Assembly (NCBI GenBank): GCA_964462785.1
Contig: CAYWZA010000012.1
Coordinates: forward strand, 1-28,938
Source of the DNA: JACQKA01 sp964462785
GTDB taxonomy: Bacteria; Patescibacteriota; Minisyncoccia; Phycocordibacterales; UBA2100
DNA: 28,938 bases
Reading direction: 5' to 3'
The position numbers were made by a program, and so were the translations under genes. The notes below the pieces were generated by a model. It was not told the DNA's origin and ran no database searches. It was given only the letters and a program-made list of their open reading frames with translations. Of the stretch, positions 1-7,281 are shown one piece after another (positions within the stretch are counted from its first letter, which is position 1; every line of letters begins with the position of its first letter).

Positions 1-56
1 GTTTTAAGACGCCATTACAAGCATGGAGTGTTGCACTTCGAAGTTGAATTCAGGTC
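1..56 (+). mobile_element. Putative right end of an insertion sequence (partial)
   Basis: Positions 27-48 match the reverse complement of 28892-28913 at 18 of 22 bases: a 12-base identical core (AGTGTTGCACTT here), four mismatches, then GTTGAA. Frame 1 is open from the window start to a TAA at 88-90 and reads through the repeat, as transposase C-termini often do. The end resembles IS30-type termini, but this is a memory-based guess. The transposase itself lies outside the window. Confidence 0.35.
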
Positions 57-64
57 AGGGTGTC

Positions 65-93
65 TTTACAAATGCAATTTAGTGTGCTAATAT
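65..93 (+). promoter_or_regulatory. Sigma70-type promoter of the LapG-like peptidase gene
   Basis: TTTACA (65-70), a 17-base spacer ending in TGC, and TAATAT (88-93) form a full promoter with an extended -10. Transcription would start near 100 and give a leader of about 56 bases. The leader carries a strong Shine-Dalgarno AGGAGG at 145-150, five bases before the ATG at 156. Confidence 0.6.
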
Positions 94-155
94 ATAAGCA
101 GTGTCCGGCATTAGTAAATGACAGATATATGAGATAAACAAGAGAGGAGGTTTCC

Positions 156-725
156 ATGCGAGTGTTGACTCTCGCATTGCTGGCGTTGTTTGTGTGTTCG
201 CCAGTACACGCACAAAGTTTAACAGAGTTTGGTGTAGTTGCTCCACCATATGGGTTTGTGGGTTTTTGTGTAAGAAACCCGCGTGAATGTGCGCAGCCAT
301 CAACTCTGTGGGGGGTTGTGAAAACAACACCAACCCTACTTGCTTTGCTGGACAATGTGAACAGCACTGTAAACCAAAAAATTAAACCTGAGACCGATCA
401 GGAACATTTTGGGATCAGTGAGTATTGGACCTTACCAAATGACGGCATTGGTGATTGTGAGGATTACGCGCTACTGAAGCGACGTGTCCTTATTACAAAA
501 GGTTTCAACCCGTCCGCTCTGCGCCTCACTGTGGTGGTGGACGAGAACGGAGATGGTCATTTGGTACTTATTGTGATCACCGATGGCGGAGATATTGTTC
601 TCGATAATAAATTTGATGCGGTGTATTTACCGCGTCATGTGCCGTATAGGTTCATCATGAGACAGTCGGGGGTAGACCCGGTGTTGTGGGTGAGTCTTGA
701 GGCGACAACCGCGACGGCTCCATGA
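156..725 (+). CDS. Secreted transglutaminase-like cysteine peptidase (BTLCP/LapG-like)
   Basis: The protein has 189 residues. A signal peptide covers about residues 1-19 (hydrophobic core, then VHA). The body matches the bacterial transglutaminase-like cysteine proteinase family (PF06035, DUF920), whose best-known member LapG clips a surface adhesin in the periplasm. The visible catalytic triad is Cys101 in GDCEDYALLKRR, His135 in GDGHLVL and Asp150 in IVLDN. Acidic residues beside the Cys resemble the calcium site of LapG. The start is fixed by AGGAGG five bases upstream. The gene has its own promoter and a terminator overlapping its stop, so it is a single-gene unit. No LapD-like receptor or large adhesin lies nearby, so the substrate is unknown. 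The fold assignment is confident; the biological role is not. Confidence 0.85.
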   Translation: MRVLTLALLALFVCSPVHAQSLTEFGVVAPPYGFVGFCVRNPRECAQPSTLWGVVKTTPTLLALLDNVNSTVNQKIKPETDQEHFGISEYWTLPNDGIGDCEDYALLKRRVLITKGFNPSALRLTVVVDENGDGHLVLIVITDGGDIVLDNKFDAVYLPRHVPYRFIMRQSGVDPVLWVSLEATTATAP

Positions 726-741
726 GCCGTCGCTTCTTTTT
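711..741 (+). terminator. Rho-independent terminator after the LapG-like gene
   Basis: A perfect 10-bp stem GCGACGGCTC (711-720) / GAGCCGTCGC (724-733) with a CAT loop is followed by TTCTTTTT. The stem includes the last codons and the TGA stop (723-725), so termination begins inside the coding sequence. Confidence 0.85.
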
Positions 742-751
742 GTAGACGTCA

Positions 752-757
752 TACAAT
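752..757 (+). promoter_or_regulatory. -10 element of ruvC, leaderless geometry
   Basis: TACAAT at 752-757 is followed by six bases and then the ruvC ATG at 764. Transcription would begin at or next to the A of the start codon. No Shine-Dalgarno and no clear -35 are visible. Confidence 0.55.
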
Positions 758-763
758 AGCAAT

Positions 764-1234
764 ATGCGCGTTATTGCTATAGACCCTGGGTATGGTCGTT
801 GTGGCGTTGCGGTAATCGAGCGACAAAAAGGAAAGAATGTACTTTTATATTCGTCATGTATCACCACTAAAACAACAACGCCTCTCCCCGACCGTCTACT
901 TGCTGTTGTGAAAGAGGTTTCGCGACTATTAGATATTCATACACCTTCTGCGTTCGCGCTCGAGCGCTTGTATTTCAATACGAATCAAAAAACCGCGATG
1001 GGTGTCGCGGAGGTGCGCGGGGCTCTTATATATATTGCGCGCTCTGCGGGTGTTCCTGTTTTTGAATACACCCCTCCGCAAGTGAAGGCGGCGGTTGCGG
1101 GTTGGGGTCGCGCTGATAAAAAGCAGCTCATGCGCATGATCCCTCAATTGGTGCGTATTGAAAAAAACATCACCTCTGATGATGAGTTCGATGCTATAGC
1201 GGTTGGTATTACACACCTTGCCCACTCTCGATAA
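764..1234 (+). CDS. ruvC: Crossover junction endodeoxyribonuclease RuvC
   Basis: RuvC cuts Holliday junctions in the last step of homologous recombination, working with the RuvAB branch-migration motor. The protein has 156 residues, close to the usual 160-175. All four acidic catalytic residues of the RNase H-like fold are present: Asp7 in IDPG, Glu67 in LERLYF, Asp140 and Asp143 in DDEFDAIAVGITH. The stretch FNTNQKTAMGVAEVRGA and the YTPPQVKAAVAG segment are family signatures. ruvA and ruvB are not in the window. The start ATG lies six bases after a TACAAT element, so the mRNA is probably leaderless. A strong terminator separates it from the upstream gene. Confidence 0.96.
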   Translation: MRVIAIDPGYGRCGVAVIERQKGKNVLLYSSCITTKTTTPLPDRLLAVVKEVSRLLDIHTPSAFALERLYFNTNQKTAMGVAEVRGALIYIARSAGVPVFEYTPPQVKAAVAGWGRADKKQLMRMIPQLVRIEKNITSDDEFDAIAVGITHLAHSR

Positions 1235-1253
1235 GGTTTAGTTGTTGTGGTGT

Positions 1254-1262
1254 TGCTATAGT
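1254..1262 (+). promoter_or_regulatory. Extended -10 promoter TGCTATAGT of the penicillin-binding protein gene
   Basis: TGCTATAGT is identical to the extended -10 elements at 20839-20847 and, on the other strand, 24162-24154. Transcription would start near 1269, giving a 21-base leader to the ATG at 1290. A second possible set, TTGCTA (1253-1258), 16 bases, TACTAT (1275-1280), would start only about 3 bases before that ATG. The sequence alone does not decide between them. Confidence 0.45.
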
Positions 1263-1289
1263 ATAGAAATTACGTACTATGCACATGCT

Positions 1290-3674
1290 ATGAAACGGGT
1301 GAATATGCATATGCTCAAATCTGCCGCTTTGGTTGTTTTTTCTATTGGTTTTTTCTTTGTTGGAGCTACGGTGTTGTGGGCAGCAATGATAAACGTGCCC
1401 AGTATAGAGGGTTTTCATACACGTAAGGTTGCGGAGTCAACAAAAATATATGACCGCACCGGCAAGGTGTTGTTGTATGATGTCCACGGCTCGATCCGCC
1501 GGACACTCGTCCCCATTGATCAAGTGTCTCATCATGCCCGAAACGCAACAATAGCAATCGAAGACACCGAGTTCTACCAGCATCGTGGTGTAAAAATCGA
1601 CGCTATCGTCCGCGCATTCATCGCCAACCTCCGTGAGGGTTCGAGGGGGCAGGGTGGTTCCACTATTACACAGCAAGTAATTAAAAACACACTCTTGAGT
1701 CGAGAGAAAACTATCACTAGAAAAATCAAAGAGGCGGTTTTGGCTATCAAACTTGAGCGGGTATTACCAAAAGATAAAATTCTTGAGATTTATTTTAATG
1801 AAACACCGTATGGTGGGACGCTGTATGGCATCGAGGAGGCGTCGCAGTATTTTTTTGCTAAATCGGCAAAAGATGTGACTCTTCCTGAGGCAGCGTATCT
1901 TGCTGCGCTACCGCAGGCTCCAACGTACTACTCACCGTTTGGAAATCATCGAGACAAACTCGAAGAGCGTAAGAATTTGGTATTAAAGCGCATGTTTGAA
2001 AGCGGGTTCATTACTGCAGCTGAGTACGAAGAGGCTCGCGTTGTTGTTGTTGAGTTTCAGGCGCGCGATGATACTGGTATTAAAGCGCCTCATTTTGTGT
2101 TTTATGTGCGTGAATACCTTGAGGAGAAGTATGGTATTCAGGAAGTAAACGAGGGGGGTCTCCATGTCGTCACCACCCTCGATTACGATCTGCAGAAAAA
2201 AGCTGAGGAGGTTGTGGAGCGATACGCAAAAGAAAATGAGCGTACATTTAACGCAGAGAATGCGGCTTTGGTGGCGGTAGACCCTACGAACGGGCAAATT
2301 CTTGCAATGGTCGGTTCGCGTGGATATTTCGATGATGGAATTGATGGGAAGTTTAATATTACCTTGGCGAAGCGGCAGCCGGGATCGTTGTTTAAACCGT
2401 TTGTATATGCAACAGCGTTCGCCCGTGGATACACACCAGAAACGGTGGTGTTTGATTTGAAAACTCAGTTTTCAACCACATGCGCACCAGATACTTTTGA
2501 AACAAACGATTTATGCTACTCCCCTGATAACTACGACGGGGTGTTCCGCGGACCTATATCATTACGTGATGCTTTGGCACAGTCTGTAAACGTTCCCGCG
2601 GTAAAGGTTTTGTATTTGGTTGGTATCCAAAACACACTTGATACCGCCCGCCGTCTTGGAATCACCACACTCACCGAGCCGCCTGAACACTATGGACTGC
2701 CGTTGGTGCTTGGTGGCGGTGAAGTGACTCTTCTTGAGATGGTTGGTGCGTATAGCGCATTCGCGAATGAAGGGGTTCTCCACCCAACAGTTCCTCTTTT
2801 ATCGGTAACAAGCCCGTCGGGTGAACTTTTAGAAGAATATAAAGAGGTTTCCACACCGACCCTTGATCCAGAGGTGGCTCGTTCTATAAATAGCGTCCTT
2901 TCGGATAACGCTGCGCGGACGCCGGCTTTTGGTGAAAATTCATCACTCTACTTCCCTGGATACAGCGTTGCTGCAAAAACAGGCACCACCAATGACTACC
3001 GCGATGCGTGGGTTATCGGATACACACCCCGAGTTGTTATTGGTGCGTGGGCTGGAAACAACGACAACACCCCTATGCAAAAAAAGGTTGCTGGTTTTAT
3101 TGTGGCGCCGTTGTGGCATGAGGTTATGCAGTTTGCACTCAATCACTCCGATCACCCTACGTTTACACAACCTGCAGGAAAAGATCTATCCACAGCTCCG
3201 GCGCCGCTCCGTGGTGTGTGGAATGCTTCTGGTGTACACGACATTTTATTCTCAGTAAACAAAGATAATCCATTGCTCCCTGCAACCAATCCGGAGAAAG
3301 ACCCACAGTTTGTGTTTTGGGAATACCCTGTTGCTTTGTGGGCTGGAAAAAATCCTGATCTTCTTCTTACCACCAACTCTTCAACACCAATCACACCCAT
3401 ACCACTTCCATCAGGTTCAACACTTATTACTTTTCCCCTTACTGGCACGGTGATGCAGGTAAACTCTCCACTTACCATAACCACAAACAGCCCGTACGGA
3501 GCAAACACTTCTCGTGTTTCTTTTTACCTTAATGATGTGTTTATTGGATCATCGTCAAGAGCTCCATTTTCAATGTCGACCCTCACGAATACGCGTGGTT
3601 TAGTGCGTATTACCGCTGTTGCTGAGAGCCCACTTGGGCGTGTGATTGGTGAATCAACGATCACAGTTCAATAG
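1290..3674 (+). CDS. Class A penicillin-binding protein (PBP1A-type) with Ig-like tail
   Basis: A bifunctional peptidoglycan synthase with 794 residues from this start, anchored by one membrane helix (about residues 12-33). The glycosyltransferase 51 domain has the catalytic Glu in IAIEDTEFYQHRG (Glu92), then GGSTITQQ and KIKEAVLAIKLE. The transpeptidase domain has SLFK (Ser366), SVN (432-434) and KTGT (563-566). After the catalytic core comes a roughly 150-residue extension ending in a beta-rich Ig-like segment with SRVSFYLNDVFIG, also common in Gram-positive PBPs, where it may bind wall polymers. The open frame extends upstream to a TTG at 1242 that precedes the promoter, so the ATG at 1290 is preferred; it leads directly into a basic, then hydrophobic N-terminus. 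Confidence 0.93.
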   Translation: MKRVNMHMLKSAALVVFSIGFFFVGATVLWAAMINVPSIEGFHTRKVAESTKIYDRTGKVLLYDVHGSIRRTLVPIDQVSHHARNATIAIEDTEFYQHRGVKIDAIVRAFIANLREGSRGQGGSTITQQVIKNTLLSREKTITRKIKEAVLAIKLERVLPKDKILEIYFNETPYGGTLYGIEEASQYFFAKSAKDVTLPEAAYLAALPQAPTYYSPFGNHRDKLEERKNLVLKRMFESGFITAAEYEEARVVVVEFQARDDTGIKAPHFVFYVREYLEEKYGIQEVNEGGLHVVTTLDYDLQKKAEEVVERYAKENERTFNAENAALVAVDPTNGQILAMVGSRGYFDDGIDGKFNITLAKRQPGSLFKPFVYATAFARGYTPETVVFDLKTQFSTTCAPDTFETNDLCYSPDNYDGVFRGPISLRDALAQSVNVPAVKVLYLVGIQNTLDTARRLGITTLTEPPEHYGLPLVLGGGEVTLLEMVGAYSAFANEGVLHPTVPLLSVTSPSGELLEEYKEVSTPTLDPEVARSINSVLSDNAARTPAFGENSSLYFPGYSVAAKTGTTNDYRDAWVIGYTPRVVIGAWAGNNDNTPMQKKVAGFIVAPLWHEVMQFALNHSDHPTFTQPAGKDLSTAPAPLRGVWNASGVHDILFSVNKDNPLLPATNPEKDPQFVFWEYPVALWAGKNPDLLLTTNSSTPITPIPLPSGSTLITFPLTGTVMQVNSPLTITTNSPYGANTSRVSFYLNDVFIGSSSRAPFSMSTLTNTRGLVRITAVAESPLGRVIGESTITVQ

Positions 3675-3707
3675 TTTTTGGTGGTTTGGAAACTATCTTT
3701 TCCCACC

Positions 3708-3965
3708 TTACCTGATGTCTTTAATGGTTTTATTTTTGAGTTTTTTTTGTATAGCGGAGAGAATTTCTGTTTTTTGTAGCTGTATCGCGTGTTTGAGAGT
3801 GTTGCTTCCTTGAATGTATAGAATGTTTTTTTGTTGCTTTATCTCATACACTGTTTTGTTGTTGGGAAAAAAAGTGTTTATTGCCGCGCGAATCGCATTT
3901 TTTTCCTCTTGATCTTTTACTACGATAGTTGAGAATTGCTGCAGTAACGAATCTACCTTCTTCAT
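3708..3965 (-). CDS. Short DciA-like (DUF721) protein, candidate helicase loader
   Basis: The 85-residue protein begins eight bases after dnaN and is surely co-transcribed with it. The C-terminal half, with YEIKQQKNILYIQG followed by AIQLQKTEILSAIQKKL, has the strand-then-helix pattern of DUF721/DciA: a small hydrophobic motif ending in a residue run that packs against a helix starting with K.eIl..in. DciA loads the replicative helicase DnaB in most bacteria lacking DnaC/DnaI, and DUF721 genes often sit in dnaA-dnaN clusters. That context strengthens a weak sequence match. The protein is about half the usual DciA length and lacks any long disordered tail. recF and gyrB, the other usual cluster members, are absent. 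The family assignment is likely; the function is inferred. Confidence 0.6.
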   Translation of the reverse strand: MKKVDSLLQQFSTIVVKDQEEKNAIRAAINTFFPNNKTVYEIKQQKNILYIQGSNTLKHAIQLQKTEILSAIQKKLKNKTIKDIR

Positions 3966-3973
3966 ACTACAGT

Positions 3974-5074
3974 TTATTTATTGAGTGGCATCACTAAATA
4001 GGTAAAGGTGTTGTCTCCTATTCCTTGTATAATCAGAGGTTTTCCTGCTCCGGAAAACTTCAAAGCAACACTGTCGGTATGTATGCTTTGTATGCAATCA
4101 GCTATGAGGTTGGTATTGAAGTTTATATCAATATCTTCCCCTGACAGTGCCGCATCAACAGCATCCGACATATCCCCTACCACCGCGTGTTGCGCGGTGG
4201 TGCTGAGTATTTTTTTATGTGGGTAGATGTGAAATCCTATTTGTCGTTGCTCTCCAGAAAATAGGTTTGCTTTTTGTAGTGTTGCGGCAAGATCCTCTTT
4301 TAACACCACCGCTTCGGTGGTTGTTTTTTTAGGAATAATTGCTTCGTAGTTTGGAAACACAGCATCCACTACTCGTGAAGCAAATATTGTTTCGCCGCAT
4401 ATTGCTTGTAGTTGTGAGTCGGCAATTGAAAATTCCACCTCCTCTTCGGTTTGTGTTTCAAAACTCGCAGCAGCATCGAGAGCGTTTTTGATTGGTATAA
4501 GCACATCGTCTGGTTGTTTTTTTGTTGGTGTGTTTATTTTTTTCTCGGCTAGCCGAAATGAGTCTGTCGCAACAAACACCAACGCGTTGTTTTTATAGGT
4601 AATGTATATACAACCAAACTCCTGCCGGATAGTTGAGGGAGAAGCCGCGTATGCAACTGAGCGGATACCGTTTATAAATGCTGTGCGTGGAATAGTGAAT
4701 GTGTTTTTGTCTTTTGTGTGTGTGATGTGCGGAAATTCCTCATGAGGAATTGTGTGGATGGTGGTGGTGCTTCCTCCTGATGTTGTAATAAGTTTTTTCT
4801 CGTTATGTGCTAAAGATATCTGTGCTCCGCGACACAGACGAGTGGTTTGTGTCAGTATTGTTGCAGGAACTGCACACACACCCACTTCCTCAACTTTCGC
4901 CGGAACATGAATTTCAAGAGCGGATTCGAGGTTTGTGGCACGTAACACCAACTCACCCTTTCGAGCCTCTATAAGAATACAAGAAAGCACTGGGAGTGAT
5001 TCTTTTTTACCGACAACCCGCCCGATCACCGAGACCCCTGAGAAAAACCTACTTTTGTCCACAGTCGCACGCAT
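3974..5074 (-). CDS. dnaN: DNA polymerase III beta sliding clamp
   Basis: DnaN is the ring-shaped processivity clamp that holds polymerase III on DNA and recruits repair factors. The 366-residue length and three-domain pattern match the family. Visible signatures are LPVLSCILIEA and LVLRATNLE near the N-terminus, AYAASPSTIRQEFGCIYI in the middle domain and the terminal YLVMPLNK, equivalent to the MPMRL end that lines the binding cleft. It lies downstream of dnaA across a 245-base gap and directly upstream of the dciA-like gene. A TAAAAT element ends seven bases before the ATG (5087-5082 on this strand), suggesting its own near-leaderless promoter beside the likely origin. Confidence 0.97.
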   Translation of the reverse strand: MRATVDKSRFFSGVSVIGRVVGKKESLPVLSCILIEARKGELVLRATNLESALEIHVPAKVEEVGVCAVPATILTQTTRLCRGAQISLAHNEKKLITTSGGSTTTIHTIPHEEFPHITHTKDKNTFTIPRTAFINGIRSVAYAASPSTIRQEFGCIYITYKNNALVFVATDSFRLAEKKINTPTKKQPDDVLIPIKNALDAAASFETQTEEEVEFSIADSQLQAICGETIFASRVVDAVFPNYEAIIPKKTTTEAVVLKEDLAATLQKANLFSGEQRQIGFHIYPHKKILSTTAQHAVVGDMSDAVDAALSGEDIDINFNTNLIADCIQSIHTDSVALKFSGAGKPLIIQGIGDNTFTYLVMPLNK

Positions 5075-5319
5075 AAAATGTATTTTAAAAATTATTACCC
5101 CTATTACTGCTGTGTATAAGGGGAAATGATAGGAAAAGCTTTTTGATAAAACAAAAAAACATAGACACGTTTTTCAACACTCTACGCCTTGGCGCACTGG
5201 TGCTACCCACAAGGTGGCGATTCAAGAAAAGAGTGTGTGGAAAAAAAGAGGCAAACCAAGTGTTTATACACACCATATCAACACCATATGTACAAAGATA
5301 TACACACATAAAAACAATA
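5075..5319. other. Likely replication origin (oriC) between dnaN and dnaA
   Basis: This 245-base non-coding gap contains DnaA-box sequences: TGTGTATAA at 5111-5119 (a perfect TTATACACA on the other strand), TGTGGAAAA at 5236-5244 (TTTTCCACA), TTATACACA at 5264-5272, and ATATACACA at 5298-5306 with one mismatch. An AT-rich block at about 5078-5100, next to the dnaN start, could be the unwinding element. The position between dnaA and dnaN is the classic bacterial oriC site. The gap upstream of dnaA also has boxes, so the origin may be bipartite. Confidence 0.65.
5082..5087 (-). promoter_or_regulatory. -10 element of dnaN
   Basis: On the minus strand TAAAAT (5087-5082) ends seven bases before the dnaN ATG at 5074. 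It lies inside the AT-rich block of the putative origin, so initiation could affect dnaN transcription. In so AT-rich a stretch the match may be chance. Confidence 0.35.
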
Positions 5320-6672
5320 CTACCCAGCAAGTGCTGATTTAATTTGATCAATCTCCTGTACCAAAATAGGACTCGCTTTGAGTTCCCCTTTAATTTTCTC
5401 ACACGAGTGGATGACTGTGGTGTGATCCCGGCCACCCAACTGCTCGCCAATACTAGGATATGAAATGTTAAACTCCTCCCGCAAGATATACATAATCACC
5501 TGCCGAGGCTTTACCACCTCTTTTTTCCTTGTTTTCTCGTAAATACTTTGTTCCTCTATACCGTAGTATTGTGATATTTTTTTCACTACATCAACCACTG
5601 AAACACCTTTATGTGCACGGGTTGAGTTTTTTATAAAAGAAACAACCTCGCCCACTGAAACATTTCCACCCTTCACTTGTGCCTTACACACCACCGAATT
5701 TAATACACCCTCAAGTTCACGTATGTTTCCAGACACATTAGCCGCAATACACTGAATAACCTCATCAGTAACCGAAAAGTGATATTGCTCCGCTTTTGCG
5801 CGTAAAATAGCGATACGAGACTCAAGTTCCGGCTCAGGAACCTCAGCAATCATCCCTGCACTAAACCGCCCACGTAACCGATCTTGAAACCCCGGCATAA
5901 GAGCGGGGTGTGTATCAGATGAAAAGATAATTTGTTTATTGTTGTCATGGAAAGAGTTAAAAATATGGAACAACTCCTCTTGGGTCTTTTCTTTGTTAGC
6001 AATAAACTGAATATCATCCATGATAAGGACGTCGTACTGCCGGTACTGATCTTTAAAATTAGTACCCCTACCCGCCCGAATAGCACTCACTAAATCCTCA
6101 GTAAAACGATCCGCGGTCACATAAAACACTTTTTTATTTGAGTGAGATCGCTTAAAAGCGTTTCCAATTGCCTGAATAAGGTGTGTTTTTCCTCGACCAG
6201 TGTGTCCGTAAATAAATAACGGATTGTACGAAAGACCGGGGCGCGCCAACACAAACTGCGCAGCAGCGTGAGCAAGTTGGTTAAACGGACCAACAACGAA
6301 ATTTTCAAAAGTGTAGCGTGGGTTGAGATTATCACGCTTATCAACATACAAATCCTGCATCTCAAGAGTTGTGTTGTATTGTGGCATCTTTTGAGAGCTG
6401 TATGGGCGCTGTTGGGTACGAATGTTTTTATGAACCACATACTCAACCCCACGAATAGAAGGATCGATATCGCGTAATGTTTTCAAAATCAATTTATGAT
6501 GCTTGTCTCGCAACCACTCCTTCACAATTTTACTTGGCACCGCGACAGAAACAACCCCCACGTCATTTTTTAAAATATCAGTACCCTTGAACCACGTACG
6601 AAAACTCGCCTCGGTTGTGCCGAGCTCAATCTGCACCAAAGCGTTCTGCCACAATTCCCTATCACTAAGCAT
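5320..6672 (-). CDS. dnaA: Chromosomal replication initiator DnaA
   Basis: DnaA binds DnaA boxes at oriC, forms an ATP-dependent filament and melts the origin. The 450-residue protein shows all four domains. Domain I (about 1-75) begins ELWQNALVQIE and is followed by a short linker. The AAA+ core has NPLFIYGHTGRGKTHL (Walker A 156-163), VLIMDD (Walker B 217-220) and RLRGRFSAG (265-273, arginine finger). The C-terminal DNA-binding domain has GRDHTTVIHSCEKI (414 onward). The linker is compact, as expected of a streamlined genome. DnaA boxes occur on both sides of the gene, which suggests both origin function and autoregulation. The ATG follows the last in-frame candidate that keeps domain I intact. 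Confidence 0.98.
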   Translation of the reverse strand: MLSDRELWQNALVQIELGTTEASFRTWFKGTDILKNDVGVVSVAVPSKIVKEWLRDKHHKLILKTLRDIDPSIRGVEYVVHKNIRTQQRPYSSQKMPQYNTTLEMQDLYVDKRDNLNPRYTFENFVVGPFNQLAHAAAQFVLARPGLSYNPLFIYGHTGRGKTHLIQAIGNAFKRSHSNKKVFYVTADRFTEDLVSAIRAGRGTNFKDQYRQYDVLIMDDIQFIANKEKTQEELFHIFNSFHDNNKQIIFSSDTHPALMPGFQDRLRGRFSAGMIAEVPEPELESRIAILRAKAEQYHFSVTDEVIQCIAANVSGNIRELEGVLNSVVCKAQVKGGNVSVGEVVSFIKNSTRAHKGVSVVDVVKKISQYYGIEEQSIYEKTRKKEVVKPRQVIMYILREEFNISYPSIGEQLGGRDHTTVIHSCEKIKGELKASPILVQEIDQIKSALAG

Positions 6673-6827
6673 ATGTTTTCACTTGTGTGGAATAGAAAAA
6701 CATAGAGAGGCACGCACAACGTACGAAGATTATACATAAAAACCAAAAACAAACACAGCGATAAAAAAAACACACCACACGAACATGTGTATAAGGTGTG
6801 TACAACCAAAAAGAACAGCTAAAAAAG
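6673..6827. promoter_or_regulatory. dnaA upstream region: dnaA promoter and DnaA boxes
   Basis: A minus-strand TATAAT at 6734-6729 is the best dnaA -10 element and would give a leader of about 50 bases. It overlaps a one-mismatch DnaA box TTATACATA (6730-6738). TGTGTATAA at 6786-6794 is a perfect box on the minus strand, and TGTGTACAA at 6797-6805 a one-mismatch box directly behind it, spaced one helical turn apart. The arrangement fits DnaA autoregulation or a second origin sub-region. Confidence 0.5.
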
Positions 6828-6855
6828 TTGCAAAAAAGCCCTATTTGTATACACT
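6828..6855 (+). promoter_or_regulatory. Promoter of rpmH, leaderless geometry
   Basis: TTGCAA (6828-6833), a 16-base spacer and TACACT (6850-6855) form a promoter whose -10 ends six bases before the rpmH ATG at 6862. An alternative ATG at 6856 in the same frame would lie upstream of the expected transcription start and so cannot be used from this promoter. Confidence 0.5.
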
Positions 6856-6861
6856 ATGCAT

Positions 6862-6996
6862 ATGAAACGAACATATCAGCCAAAGAAAAGGAAACGCGCC
6901 AGAACACATGGGTTCAGAAAGCGCAACAAAACAGCAAACGGTAAGCGTGTTTTGAAAAACAGACGACAAAAAGGACGAAAGAGCCTTGCGGTATAA
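6862..6996 (+). CDS. rpmH: Ribosomal protein bL34
   Basis: The 44-residue, very basic protein starts MKRTYQPKKRKRARTHGF and ends GRKSLAV, a full-length match to bL34 of the large ribosomal subunit. It opens the conserved rpmH-rnpA-yidC-jag cluster, divergent from dnaA, which is the standard arrangement at many bacterial origins. Its stop codon TAA lies inside the TATAAT element of the next gene. An in-frame ATG two codons upstream is rejected because the family starts MKRTYQP. Confidence 0.98.
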   Translation: MKRTYQPKKRKRARTHGFRKRNKTANGKRVLKNRRQKGRKSLAV

Positions 6997-6997
6997 T
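6992..6997 (+). promoter_or_regulatory. -10 element of rnpA, leaderless geometry
   Basis: A consensus TATAAT at 6992-6997 overlaps the rpmH stop codon and ends six bases before the rnpA ATG (7004). No -35 is seen. It may allow rnpA to be made separately from rpmH. Confidence 0.5.
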
Positions 6998-7003
6998 TAC
7001 TAA

Positions 7004-7267
7004 ATGGCAGGCGGCGTTCGAGTAGACATTAAAAAAAGCCTAAAAACAAGGCTTTTTTGTGTTGTTCCTAAAAAAAGCACCCCAAAAGCAACACAAAGGA
7101 ACAAGCTAAAACGCTGGTGTCGGGAGGCGTGGCGCGCAGCAGGACTCACACAATCAAAAACAACAACCACCATACGCGTTCACGGAAAAGAAACATTTTC
7201 AGACATTAAAGAAAGTGTTTACGCAGCGGCAAAACAACACAGTCAATTGGAGGAAAGGAAAAACTGA
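7004..7267 (+). CDS. rnpA: Ribonuclease P protein component, N-terminally short
   Basis: RnpA assists the RNase P RNA in trimming the 5' leader of tRNA precursors. The family signature RNRxKRxxRE is seen as RNKLKRWCREAW (residues about 32-43), preceded by FCVVPKKSTPKAT, which matches the usual FxVSKKxGxAV strand. The protein has only 87 residues against about 110-120, because the usual first helix and strands, which carry aromatic residues contacting the pre-tRNA leader, are missing. The start is well supported: TATAAT lies six bases upstream and rpmH ends eight bases before. The gene ends in TGA, an argument against a recoded UGA. yidC follows after 14 bases. Confidence 0.88.
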   Translation: MAGGVRVDIKKSLKTRLFCVVPKKSTPKATQRNKLKRWCREAWRAAGLTQSKTTTTIRVHGKETFSDIKESVYAAAKQHSQLEERKN

Positions 7268-7269
7268 AA

Positions 7270-7275
7270 TAGAAT
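7270..7275 (+). promoter_or_regulatory. -10 element of yidC, leaderless geometry with GTG start
   Basis: TAGAAT at 7270-7275 lies between the rnpA stop and the yidC GTG at 7282, with exactly six bases in between. It repeats the spacing seen at ruvC, rpmH and rnpA. Confidence 0.45.
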
Positions 7276-7281
7276 AACACA

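Noticed and set aside
3671..3707. Terminator between the penicillin-binding protein gene and the dciA-like gene
   Set aside because: ATAGTTT (3671-3677) can pair with AAACTAT (3690-3696), followed by CTTTT, but the stem is 7 bp and AT-rich; too weak to call.
156..7267. Recoded UGA codon (Gracilibacteria/SR1 type)
   Set aside because: Clear genes such as the LapG-like peptidase and rnpA end at TGA where families end, and no conserved frame reads through TGA.
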